Shown in pieces: positions 1 through 4,962 of a DNA stretch of 5,116 nt. The position numbers and the translations under genes are program-made. Below the pieces are notes generated by a model. That model worked only from the letters and a program-made list of their open reading frames with translations, was not told the origin of the DNA and searched no databases. The DNA is taken from the NCBI GenBank assembly GCA_017503305.1, contig JAFVTJ010000082.1, positions 1-5,116 of the forward strand, read 5' to 3'. Source of the DNA: Clostridia bacterium. Lineage in GTDB: Bacteria; Bacillota_A; Clostridia; Oscillospirales; Acutalibacteraceae. Numbering within the stretch: the stretch's first letter is position 1; every line of letters starts with the position of its first letter.

Positions 1-11
1 GGGCTTTGTAA
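1..11 (+). CDS. 3' end of the upstream gene, probably spoIIIAD (partial)
   Basis: Only the last few codons could lie in the window, so identity is inferred from the conserved order spoIIIAD-AE-AF-AG-AH. Two endings are possible. In one frame the gene ends Ala-Leu-TAA at 9-11, one base before the spoIIIAE ATG. In another it ends Gly-Phe-Val-Lys-TGA at 14-16, overlapping that ATG in an ATGA arrangement like the AE/AF junction. The sequence alone does not decide between them. Either way the junction is tight and implies co-transcription. Confidence 0.35.
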
Positions 12-12
12 A

Positions 13-1122
13 ATGATTAAGAAAATTGTTTGCTTTGTATTTATATTTTTGCTTTTTACTATAAACGTATCCGCCGAGGAAACCGATATTTATAAAGAGC
101 AATTAGAAAAAAGCGGCGCTTTGGAATTAGAACAAAGCCTACCGCCTGACGTAAAAGAATACTTAAACCAAGCCGAAATTGATATTAACGATTACACCTG
201 GGTTTCGCACCTTAAAACCGAAAACGTTTTTTCGCATATATGGAATTTTATCAAAAGCGGCTTTAAAGCTCCGTTAATAGCACTCGGCAGCATTGTAGCC
301 ATAATTATTTTAAATTCTATCCTTTTTGAAGAAAAACAAAGCTCAATCAGTTTGGCTTGTGGCTATGCCGCCACCCTTGCTATAACGGGGATAATAATTG
401 TACCAATAATCTCGGCCATAAATACCGCCGTTAACGCAATGAAAGCCTGTGCCACCTTTATGACCGCCTTTGTGCCTGTTTTTGCCGCCATTACTGCCGC
501 CACGGGCAAAACCGCTACCGCCGCTTCAATGGGTGCAATGCTTTTGGGCGCTGCCAACGGGGTAAGCCTGCTTTCAAACTTTGGGGTAGTGCCCTTAATC
601 GGCGGATATTTAAGCCTTAGCCTTTCTACAAGCGTCTCCCCTTTTATTAGCAACAACGGCATCTCTTCTGCAGTTAAAAAGCTTTCCCTTTGGGTAATGT
701 CTTTTATATCTACCGTGTTTTTAGGAGTTTTAAGCATACAAACGGTTGTAAATTCGGCGGCGGACAATCTTTCAATGCGCACAGCCAAGTTTATAATCGG
801 CTCAGCAGTACCTGTTGCCGGCGGCGTACTGTCCGAAGCGCTCGGCACCCTTACGGCTTCGGTTTCGCTTTTAAAATCCTCGGTTGGCATTTACGGCGTG
901 GTAATTTGTTGCTTAATTTTTTTACCAATTTTAATCGAGCTTTTACTGTGGCGGTTTACACTTTGGTTGGCTAATTTTGTATCACAAACCTTTTCACTTT
1001 CAAAAATTTCGGGGTTGTTAGAATCTATCGACACCGTTTTATCGGTACTGATAGGGGTAATTTTACTAACGGCGGCAATGTTTATAATTTCACTTTCGAT
1101 ATGTGTGGGGCAAGGCGGATGA
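13..1122 (+). CDS. spoIIIAE: Stage III sporulation protein AE, polytopic membrane component of the SpoIIIA-SpoIIQ channel
   Basis: The product is a 369-residue membrane protein, slightly shorter than B. subtilis SpoIIIAE (about 400). Residues 1-21 form a signal peptide: a lysine pair, a Phe/Leu-rich core, and a probable cleavage site after VSA. A polar stretch (about 22-80) follows, which would be extracytoplasmic. Hydrophobic segments lie near 86-104, 115-136, 147-165, 171-208, 226-247, 260-285, 293-322 and 340-365. The small-residue motif GSAVPVAGGVLSEALGT (263-279) is the recognisable SpoIIIAE signature. In the family the protein sits in the mother-cell membrane around the forespore and supports channel assembly, which is needed for late forespore (sigma-G) gene expression. 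The start is the first ATG, next to the end of the preceding gene. Its RBS would lie in or just before the left edge and is not clear. Expression is presumably mother-cell sigma-E dependent, as in Bacillus, but that promoter is outside the window. Family assignment is firm; exact topology is inferred. Confidence 0.93.
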   Translation: MIKKIVCFVFIFLLFTINVSAEETDIYKEQLEKSGALELEQSLPPDVKEYLNQAEIDINDYTWVSHLKTENVFSHIWNFIKSGFKAPLIALGSIVAIIILNSILFEEKQSSISLACGYAATLAITGIIIVPIISAINTAVNAMKACATFMTAFVPVFAAITAATGKTATAASMGAMLLGAANGVSLLSNFGVVPLIGGYLSLSLSTSVSPFISNNGISSAVKKLSLWVMSFISTVFLGVLSIQTVVNSAADNLSMRTAKFIIGSAVPVAGGVLSEALGTLTASVSLLKSSVGIYGVVICCLIFLPILIELLLWRFTLWLANFVSQTFSLSKISGLLESIDTVLSVLIGVILLTAAMFIISLSICVGQGG

Positions 1123-1541
1123 CACAGTTTATTATTTCTTTTTGTGCGGGTTGTATTTTAATAGGCTCGCTTTACCTTGTTTGCCCCGAAGGCAACCTTT
1201 CAAAGCCTATAAAAACGGTTTTTAGCCTAGTATTTTTGGTTATTGTAATTTCGGCCGCCAATATACCAATTAAGAATATAAGCCCCCATTTTACACCCTC
1301 GGCCACCCTTTCGCAAAATTATAACGATATGCAAACCGCCGCCGCGCAGTACGTTTTTTCTGAGGCGTTAAAATCACAAAATATAAATTTTTCCAAAATC
1401 ACAATTTATACTAATAATTCCACGCCCGAAAACATAGTAATTAGTAAAGTGGTTATTGTGTCAGACGAAACTGAAGAAAAAATTTTAAAAGCCTTGGGCG
1501 AGCTTCAAAACAATCGAGAGGTTGAAATTATAAATGAATAA
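1119..1541 (+). CDS. spoIIIAF: Stage III sporulation protein AF
   Basis: The product is a 140-residue protein with two N-terminal membrane segments (about 4-22 and 32-48). They are separated by a short loop with the typical PEGNLSKPIK sequence. A soluble domain (about 60-140) ends in alternating beta/alpha pattern (KITIYT, ISKVVIVS, EEKILKALGEL, REVEIINE), consistent with the ring-building fold attributed to SpoIIIAF. I chose the ATG at 1119, which overlaps the spoIIIAE stop as ATGA and has AAGGCGG just upstream. An in-frame ATG at 1101 would add MCGARR, lacks a convincing RBS, and would lie 22 nt inside spoIIIAE. The protein is clearly shorter than the roughly 200-residue Bacillus protein, mainly in the soluble part. 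Its stop overlaps the spoIIIAG start by 8 nt. Identity rests on position in the operon plus architecture, since primary sequence is poorly conserved. Confidence 0.87.
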   Translation: MTQFIISFCAGCILIGSLYLVCPEGNLSKPIKTVFSLVFLVIVISAANIPIKNISPHFTPSATLSQNYNDMQTAAAQYVFSEALKSQNINFSKITIYTNNSTPENIVISKVVIVSDETEEKILKALGELQNNREVEIINE

Positions 1542-2070
1542 CCCCTTTGCAAAATACTTCGAAAAACTTAAAAACCCCAAGCTTTTGGTAATAATAGGCA
1601 TTGCGGGTATAATGCTTATATTTTTTTCAAGCCTTGTAAACGACAAGGCCGAAAAAACGCAGCCTACCAATACCGAAATTAGCGCCGAAGAATACCGCGA
1701 ACAGCTGGAAAGCGATATTAAAAAAATCGTAAAAGAAATAACAGGCAGTCGGCAAGTTGAGGTTATAGTAACCTTGGAAAGCGGCATTCGTTATAAATAT
1801 GCCAACATTAGTGAGGGCTCTTCGGCCGACAAGACCGAAAGTGACGCCATTTCTACCACAACCGAACACAAAGAGGGCTACGTTACGGTTAAAACGTCCG
1901 ACGGCGGCGAAGAAGCCTTACTTGTAACCCGCCAAATGCCCGAAGTGCGCGGCGTTGCCATTGTTTGTGCAGGTGGTGACGACCCACTTTTAGCCGAAAA
2001 AATTGAAAATACCGTTACAGCGGCATTAAATATAACAACACAAAGAGTACATATAGCAGGAGGAAACTAA
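1534..2070 (+). CDS. spoIIIAG: Stage III sporulation protein AG, ring-forming channel protein
   Basis: The product is a 178-residue protein with a short cytoplasmic N-terminus, one membrane anchor (about 17-34), and a polar linker. The extracytoplasmic domain starts near 52. It begins with helix EEYREQLESDIKKIVKEITG and strand QVEVIVTLESG. A Ser/Thr/Glu-rich insertion (about 84-128) follows, and the domain ends with PEVRGVAIVCAGGDD, a helix (about 151-165) and strand RVHIAGG. This is the ring-building motif split by the beta-rich insertion known from SpoIIIAG. In B. subtilis the protein forms a large oligomeric ring resembling secretion-system rings. Here it would act in the space between mother-cell and forespore membranes. 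It overlaps spoIIIAF by 8 nt and is separated from spoIIIAH by 1 nt. The last codons (encoding AGGN) contain the spoIIIAH RBS. Length and conserved C-terminal pattern fit the family. Confidence 0.94.
   Translation: MNNPFAKYFEKLKNPKLLVIIGIAGIMLIFFSSLVNDKAEKTQPTNTEISAEEYREQLESDIKKIVKEITGSRQVEVIVTLESGIRYKYANISEGSSADKTESDAISTTTEHKEGYVTVKTSDGGEEALLVTRQMPEVRGVAIVCAGGDDPLLAEKIENTVTAALNITTQRVHIAGGN
2058..2063 (+). promoter_or_regulatory. Ribosome-binding site of spoIIIAH, inside the spoIIIAG coding end
   Basis: A perfect AGGAGG lies 8 nt before the ATG at 2072 and within the last codons of spoIIIAG. This allows strong independent initiation on spoIIIAH despite only 1 nt between the stop and the next start. 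It also confirms the ATG at 2072 as the start. Confidence 0.9.
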
Positions 2071-2071
2071 A

Positions 2072-2596
2072 ATGAAAAAAGGTAAGGTTATAGGTAAAGG
2101 ACAAATAGCAGTTGGCGTAATGGTGGTAGCCTTGGTTGCAGCAATTTGGCTTAACACAAAATATATGCCCACAACCACAAAATATTTGGGCGAGGCTTCC
2201 TACGTTTCTAACACAAGTGAAAACGCTGTGCAAACCTCTGCCAAGGTAGAAAACGATTTTTCGAAGGCACAAAACGAACGAAAAAAAGCTCTTGAAACCG
2301 CCTGCGAAACGGTTGAAGAGCTATTAAAGAGCGAAAACTTGACCGAAAAGGATAAGGAGTCCGCCTTAAAGCAAATTGAAAATATTGGCAACACCATTAA
2401 AAAAGAGGCTAATATTGAAATGCTTTTAAAGGCAAAGGGCTTTTCGCAGGCAGTGGCAGTTATCGGTAACGACGGCATAAACGTGATCGTTAAATCCGAC
2501 GGTCTTACCACCGCAAACACCATGCAAATTCAAGATATTGTCACAACCGAATCAGGTTTAGACCTTTCTAAAATAAAAATTATTCCCATAAAGTAA
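2072..2596 (+). CDS. spoIIIAH: Stage III sporulation protein AH, SpoIIQ-binding channel protein
   Basis: The product is a 174-residue protein, shorter than the 218-residue B. subtilis protein. It has a basic cytoplasmic N-terminus and one membrane anchor (about 9-27, ending in the typical AIWLN). A variable linker is followed by a helical, Lys/Glu-rich stretch (about 60-110). The C-terminal YscJ/ring-building-type domain holds the most recognisable motifs: EANIEMLLKAKGFSQAVAVI (112-131), strand GINVIVKSDGL, helix MQIQDIVTTESGLD and final strand KIKIIPIK. In the family this domain crosses the intermembrane space and binds forespore SpoIIQ, forming the channel core. The shortening is mostly in the linker, so the SpoIIQ-binding domain looks intact. 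It is the last gene of the spoIIIA cluster. No terminator-like hairpin separates it from the next gene, so read-through is possible. Confidence 0.95.
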   Translation: MKKGKVIGKGQIAVGVMVVALVAAIWLNTKYMPTTTKYLGEASYVSNTSENAVQTSAKVENDFSKAQNERKKALETACETVEELLKSENLTEKDKESALKQIENIGNTIKKEANIEMLLKAKGFSQAVAVIGNDGINVIVKSDGLTTANTMQIQDIVTTESGLDLSKIKIIPIK

Positions 2597-2603
2597 AAAA
2601 AGA

Positions 2604-2632
2604 TTGTTTTATTTGCAAATAGGTGTTATAAT
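2604..2632 (+). promoter_or_regulatory. Promoter of the asp23-like gene (extended -10, sigma-A type)
   Basis: A perfect -10 TATAAT (2627-2632) is preceded by the extended -10 TG at 2624-2625. A weak -35 TTGTTT (2604-2609) stands at the ideal 17-nt spacing. The element fills most of the 70-nt gap after spoIIIAH. It implies vegetative transcription of the Asp23-family gene independent of the sporulation operon. It is a sequence-pattern call. Confidence 0.72.
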
Positions 2633-2666
2633 ATAGGTAATTCAAGATATATTAGGAGGTTTATTT

Positions 2667-3023
2667 ATGTCCAGTAGTACAAAACTTTCCATAAATACCG
2701 ATGTGCTTAAGAAAATGACCAAAATCGCCGCTTGCGAAATTGACGGTGTTGTAGGCATCGCTAACACCAATATTGACCTTAAGGGTGCTATAAAATCCAA
2801 AAACCCCTTTGCCGGCGTAAAGGTTGAAAGCGTTAACGGCGCTTTAGAGCTTTGTGTTTACATTATCGTAGCTAAAGAAGCCAACGTAAAGCAGGTTGCC
2901 GAAAAGGTTCAAGAAAACGTTAAAGATAAGGTTCAAACCATGACCGGCACCGCCGTTACAAAGGTTAACGTAACCGTAGCTGATATTAAATTCGGCGGAG
3001 AAGTAGAAGAAACAGAAGAATAA
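2667..3023 (+). CDS. Asp23/Gls24 family envelope stress response protein (YqhY-like)
   Basis: The product is a small soluble protein of 118 residues covering the whole Asp23/Gls24 (DUF322) family length. Visible family motifs are IAACEIDGVVGI (20-31), a strand-rich ELCVYIIVAKEANVKQVAEK (61-80), VQENVKDKVQTMTG (81-94) and VTKVNVTVADIKF (97-109), then an acidic tail. Family members are linked to cell-envelope stress (Asp23 in Staphylococcus). B. subtilis YqhY lies just downstream of spoIIIA-accBC, so the gene order here supports a YqhY-type identity. The exact role of YqhY is not settled; links to acetyl-CoA carboxylase regulation have been reported. AGGAGG (2654-2659) sits 7 nt before the ATG. 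The gene has its own promoter and a strong terminator directly after it, giving a monocistronic unit that may also receive spoIIIA read-through. Confidence 0.92.
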   Translation: MSSSTKLSINTDVLKKMTKIAACEIDGVVGIANTNIDLKGAIKSKNPFAGVKVESVNGALELCVYIIVAKEANVKQVAEKVQENVKDKVQTMTGTAVTKVNVTVADIKFGGEVEETEE

Positions 3024-3047
3024 AATTTAATAATATTTTATAACAGC

Positions 3048-3082
3048 AAACCGCCGAGCATTACGCTCGGCGGTTTTTATTG
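3048..3082 (+). terminator. Intrinsic terminator after the asp23-like gene
   Basis: There is a perfect 12-bp stem: AAACCGCCGAGC (3048-3059) pairs with GCTCGGCGGTTT (3065-3076) across the loop ATTAC. The stem runs into TTTTTATTG. It is GC-rich with a proper U-tract, a strong Rho-independent terminator on the + strand, 24 nt after the stop codon. The A-run on the 5' side is short, so it is mainly unidirectional. Confidence 0.95.
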
Positions 3083-3101
3083 TTTGAAATTTTATATATC
3101 C

Positions 3102-3130
3102 TTTACATTTATCGTTAACAATGTTATAAT
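3102..3130 (+). promoter_or_regulatory. Promoter of the two-gene SHOCT membrane-protein unit (sigma-A type)
   Basis: The -35 is TTTACA (3102-3107), with a 17-nt spacer and TATAAT (3125-3130). An extended TG lies at 3122-3123. This is the best promoter match in the window. It lies just after the preceding terminator and 37 nt before the start codon. It suggests constitutive housekeeping-factor transcription. No clear operator palindrome is visible around it. Confidence 0.83.
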
Positions 3131-3167
3131 AAAAAAAATAAGTAATTAATTTTTCAGGAGTCACAAT

Positions 3168-3995
3168 ATGAAAGCTTTAAAAATCATTTTCTCCGTACTA
3201 CTGTTAATATCAATTATCCCTTGCATCATATATTTAGCAATGTATTCGGAGGCAATAAACAACGTTTGTGAAGCGATTGCAAACAGCAAATATGGTGCCA
3301 TAGACTATTCCCCTGTTTATCCCGCTCTCCATCGCGCACACGAATGGGTGAGCACATTGTTATTAGCAATTACACCCTTGTTCGTTTCGGGTGCGGTGCT
3401 TGGCTTAACCCTAAAACGCAAACGCTTCGGTAGCTTTATTGCCGTTTCATTCCCAATAGTTGCACTAATTTGGTTAATAATCGCAACCTCAATGATTACG
3501 AGCTTACGTGACCATCCCCTTTTAGCACTTTTCCAAAACGTGGACGGATATACAAAAGCCCTCTATTCTTGGGCACTTAGAAAATTTGTGACTTTCACTA
3601 TAATACCTATCCTTGGTTTCTTAACTGTCGGCACTATCGAAATCATAAAACGCACACCTATCACAAACACCGCTGTTTTACAAGAGTCCGCAAACGTTAT
3701 CAGTACCATTCCCAGTTTTAATACTGTAAGTCAACCCACTTCTAACATAGAAGAGTTAAAACAGATGAAAGAATTGCTTGATATGGGCGTTATAACACAA
3801 GCCGATTTTGAAGCAAAGAAAAAACAATTGCTCGGTTTAAACACCGCCTCTTCTACCCCTTCCATCCCTGTTCAAACAGGCAAATGTTCTGTTTGCGGTC
3901 GCGAAAATCTCCCCGTAGAAAACGTAGAAATATTGATAGCCGGCACAGCCAGAAAACGTACTATGTGTATAGAATGCGCCACAAAATACAAATAA
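3168..3995 (+). CDS. Four-helix membrane protein with SHOCT-like segment and C-terminal zinc-knuckle-like motif, unknown function
   Basis: I do not recognise a named family for the whole 275-residue protein. Predicted membrane segments lie near 5-25, 62-82, 88-110 and 140-160. Basic TLKRKRF follows the second and IIKRT the fourth, which places those sides in the cytoplasm by the positive-inside rule. A Ser/Thr/Asn-rich linker (162-192) leads to a SHOCT-like segment (about 195-224: EELKQMKELLDMGVITQADF then EAKKKQLLGL). SHOCT is a short domain common at protein ends and thought to mediate oligomerisation. The tail carries CSVC (240-243) and CIEC (267-270), two CxxC pairs that could bind one zinc. 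RBS AGGAG (3156-3160) lies 7 nt before the ATG. The protein shares the SHOCT segment with the next gene, 28 nt downstream, so the two likely work together. A role at the membrane is inference only. It is intact, with no frameshift. Confidence 0.85.
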   Translation: MKALKIIFSVLLLISIIPCIIYLAMYSEAINNVCEAIANSKYGAIDYSPVYPALHRAHEWVSTLLLAITPLFVSGAVLGLTLKRKRFGSFIAVSFPIVALIWLIIATSMITSLRDHPLLALFQNVDGYTKALYSWALRKFVTFTIIPILGFLTVGTIEIIKRTPITNTAVLQESANVISTIPSFNTVSQPTSNIEELKQMKELLDMGVITQADFEAKKKQLLGLNTASSTPSIPVQTGKCSVCGRENLPVENVEILIAGTARKRTMCIECATKYK

Positions 3996-4023
3996 AGATT
4001 TTACATTTAAAAGGAATTTAAAT

Positions 4024-4686
4024 ATGATATTAAATGATGAAAAGATACTTATAGAAGGAAAACTCTTTAGCAAACGAATTCCCAAAATCTTTTTATTTTC
4101 CGCCGGAATTATAAATACACTCACTTTAATTGTATCAATCTCCATTTATTTCAACAGTGCTTGTCTCCTTTCATCGCAGTACAACACAAAAACCTACGCC
4201 GAATATTATCAATCTTTTGACAGGTTTCTCTTCAATCAATTTTGGAGAGAACAATTCGGTTACTTTTTCATACTTTCATATATACTTGCATTTATCGGTT
4301 TAGTTTTGCTTATTATGCTAATGTGCGATTTGGTAGTAACCACAAAACGTGTTTATGGCATGGTTTGGCCCGGGAAACGTATAGACCTTCCGCTTAATCA
4401 CATCTCGGCTCTTGGTGTTACTTTTTTTAAGCGTATTAGAATATCTACATCATCAGGCAATATCAAATTTGGTTGTTTAAAAAACGCTTTTAAAATTCAC
4501 TCCGTCATTTCATATTTACTTGCCAATCAACAACAAGAAGTAAAGCCTTTGGTTAGGGAAGTTCAAAAAACACAAACCGTATTATCAAACGCTGACGAAT
4601 TAAAAAAATATAAAGAGTTACTCGATATGGATGCCATTACCCAAGAAGAATACGACCTTAAGAAAAAGCAATTACTTGGATTATAA
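4024..4686 (+). CDS. Membrane protein with PH-like domain and C-terminal SHOCT segment, unknown function
   Basis: The product has 220 residues. Its N-terminus (NDEKILIEGK) resembles the start of bacterial PH-domain membrane proteins. Two membrane segments follow (about 21-44 and 79-101), separated by a Tyr/Phe-rich, probably external loop. After the second segment comes DLVVTTKRVYGMVWPGKRID (102-121), LPLNHISALGVTF and a strand pattern to about 168. This matches the beta-strand logic of bPH domains, where 'T.kRv' and 'pl..Is' are typical. A linker leads to the SHOCT segment (190-220), whose YKELLDMDAITQEEYDLKKK closely parallels that of the preceding protein and which ends the protein. Start at 4024 is supported by AAAAGGA (4009-4015), 8 nt upstream. 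It is probably in one operon with the previous gene, as no promoter or terminator is visible in the 28-nt gap. The PH assignment is moderate, SHOCT good, function unknown. Confidence 0.83.
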   Translation: MILNDEKILIEGKLFSKRIPKIFLFSAGIINTLTLIVSISIYFNSACLLSSQYNTKTYAEYYQSFDRFLFNQFWREQFGYFFILSYILAFIGLVLLIMLMCDLVVTTKRVYGMVWPGKRIDLPLNHISALGVTFFKRIRISTSSGNIKFGCLKNAFKIHSVISYLLANQQQEVKPLVREVQKTQTVLSNADELKKYKELLDMDAITQEEYDLKKKQLLGL

Positions 4687-4720
4687 GATGTAATTTTTTT
4701 AAAAATGCTGAAAATTAAAT

Positions 4721-4753
4721 TAGAAAAGCCGACCTGAATGGTCGGCTTTTCTA
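4721..4753 (+). terminator. Intrinsic terminator closing the SHOCT membrane-protein unit
   Basis: A perfect 14-bp inverted repeat, TAGAAAAGCCGACC (4721-4734) and GGTCGGCTTTTCTA (4740-4753), surrounds the loop TGAAT. The GC core GCCGACC/GGTCGGC is followed by TTTTCTATTT, so it should work on the + strand 34 nt after the stop codon. The reverse strand also has a T-rich flank, so it could act in both directions. Its last base directly touches the first copy of the structured repeat. Confidence 0.85.
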
Positions 4754-4912
4754 TTTGGTGATCCATCGGGGATGAATCCGCATAACGCGTATTCCCTGCT
4801 CGGCGACCGTTCGCTTTGCGAACAGTACCCGCCTCACACTTCGTCGCTGAAAACAGTTCGCCGAACTGTTTTCTTTACGCTCCTCACCCTCTCAGTGTTC
4901 GCATCCCCGATG
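4754..4912. repeat. Structured repeat, copy 1 (about 155-159 bp)
   Basis: This copy matches the second copy, 208 bp downstream, at about 92% (roughly 10 substitutions and two 1-nt indels over 155 bases, counted by eye). Its ends form an 11-bp inverted repeat: CATCGGGGATG (4764-4774) and CATCCCCGATG (4902-4912). Inside are a perfect hairpin GTTCGC-TTT-GCGAAC (4809-4823), bracketed by GGCG/CGCC, and a 12-bp inverted repeat GAAAACAGTTCG/CGAACTGTTTTC (4849-4873). The element is visibly richer in G+C than the genes. Read on the minus strand, its end resembles a tRNA 3' end (a T-arm-like GGATTCATCCCC, then GATGGATCACCA). No convincing protein is encoded. The repeat family is not one I recognise. 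Confidence 0.88.
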
Positions 4913-4928
4913 TTAATATAAAAAAGAC

Positions 4929-4962
4929 AGAACCAAAACCCCCGTTTGGGTATTTTGGTTCT
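4929..4962 (-). terminator. Terminator-like hairpin between the two repeat copies, best read on the minus strand
   Basis: AGAACCAAAA (4929-4938) pairs with TTTTGGTTCT (4953-4962), with an inner CCC-GTTT-GGG (4941-4950). On the minus strand the stem is followed within 3 nt by six U (from 4925-4920) and then ATATT, a good Rho-independent terminator signature. On the + strand the downstream U-tract is weak. The hairpin borders repeat copy 2 exactly, the same position that the hairpin at 4721-4753 has relative to copy 1, but its sequence is unrelated. Confidence 0.62.

Noticed and set aside
363..890. Long open frame on the minus strand (175 codons) inside spoIIIAE
   Set aside because: It is fully antisense to a well-supported membrane-protein gene. 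Its Ala/Val-rich composition comes from the Ala-rich codons of spoIIIAE, and it has no family signature. The same applies to the overlapping + strand frame at 690-974.
1101..1121. Alternative earlier ATG for spoIIIAF at 1101
   Set aside because: It lacks a convincing RBS and would extend the overlap with spoIIIAE to 22 nt. The ATG at 1119 gives the usual ATGA overlap, has AAGGCGG upstream, and starts right at the membrane segment.
1485..2523. Several minus-strand open frames across spoIIIAF, spoIIIAG and spoIIIAH
   Set aside because: All are antisense to conserved genes, show no convincing RBS, and have compositions expected of reverse-complement shadows.
3837..4145. Minus-strand open frame across the junction of the two SHOCT genes
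   Set aside because: It is antisense to two intact genes that have good ribosome-binding sites and clear domains. It has no RBS and a skewed composition.
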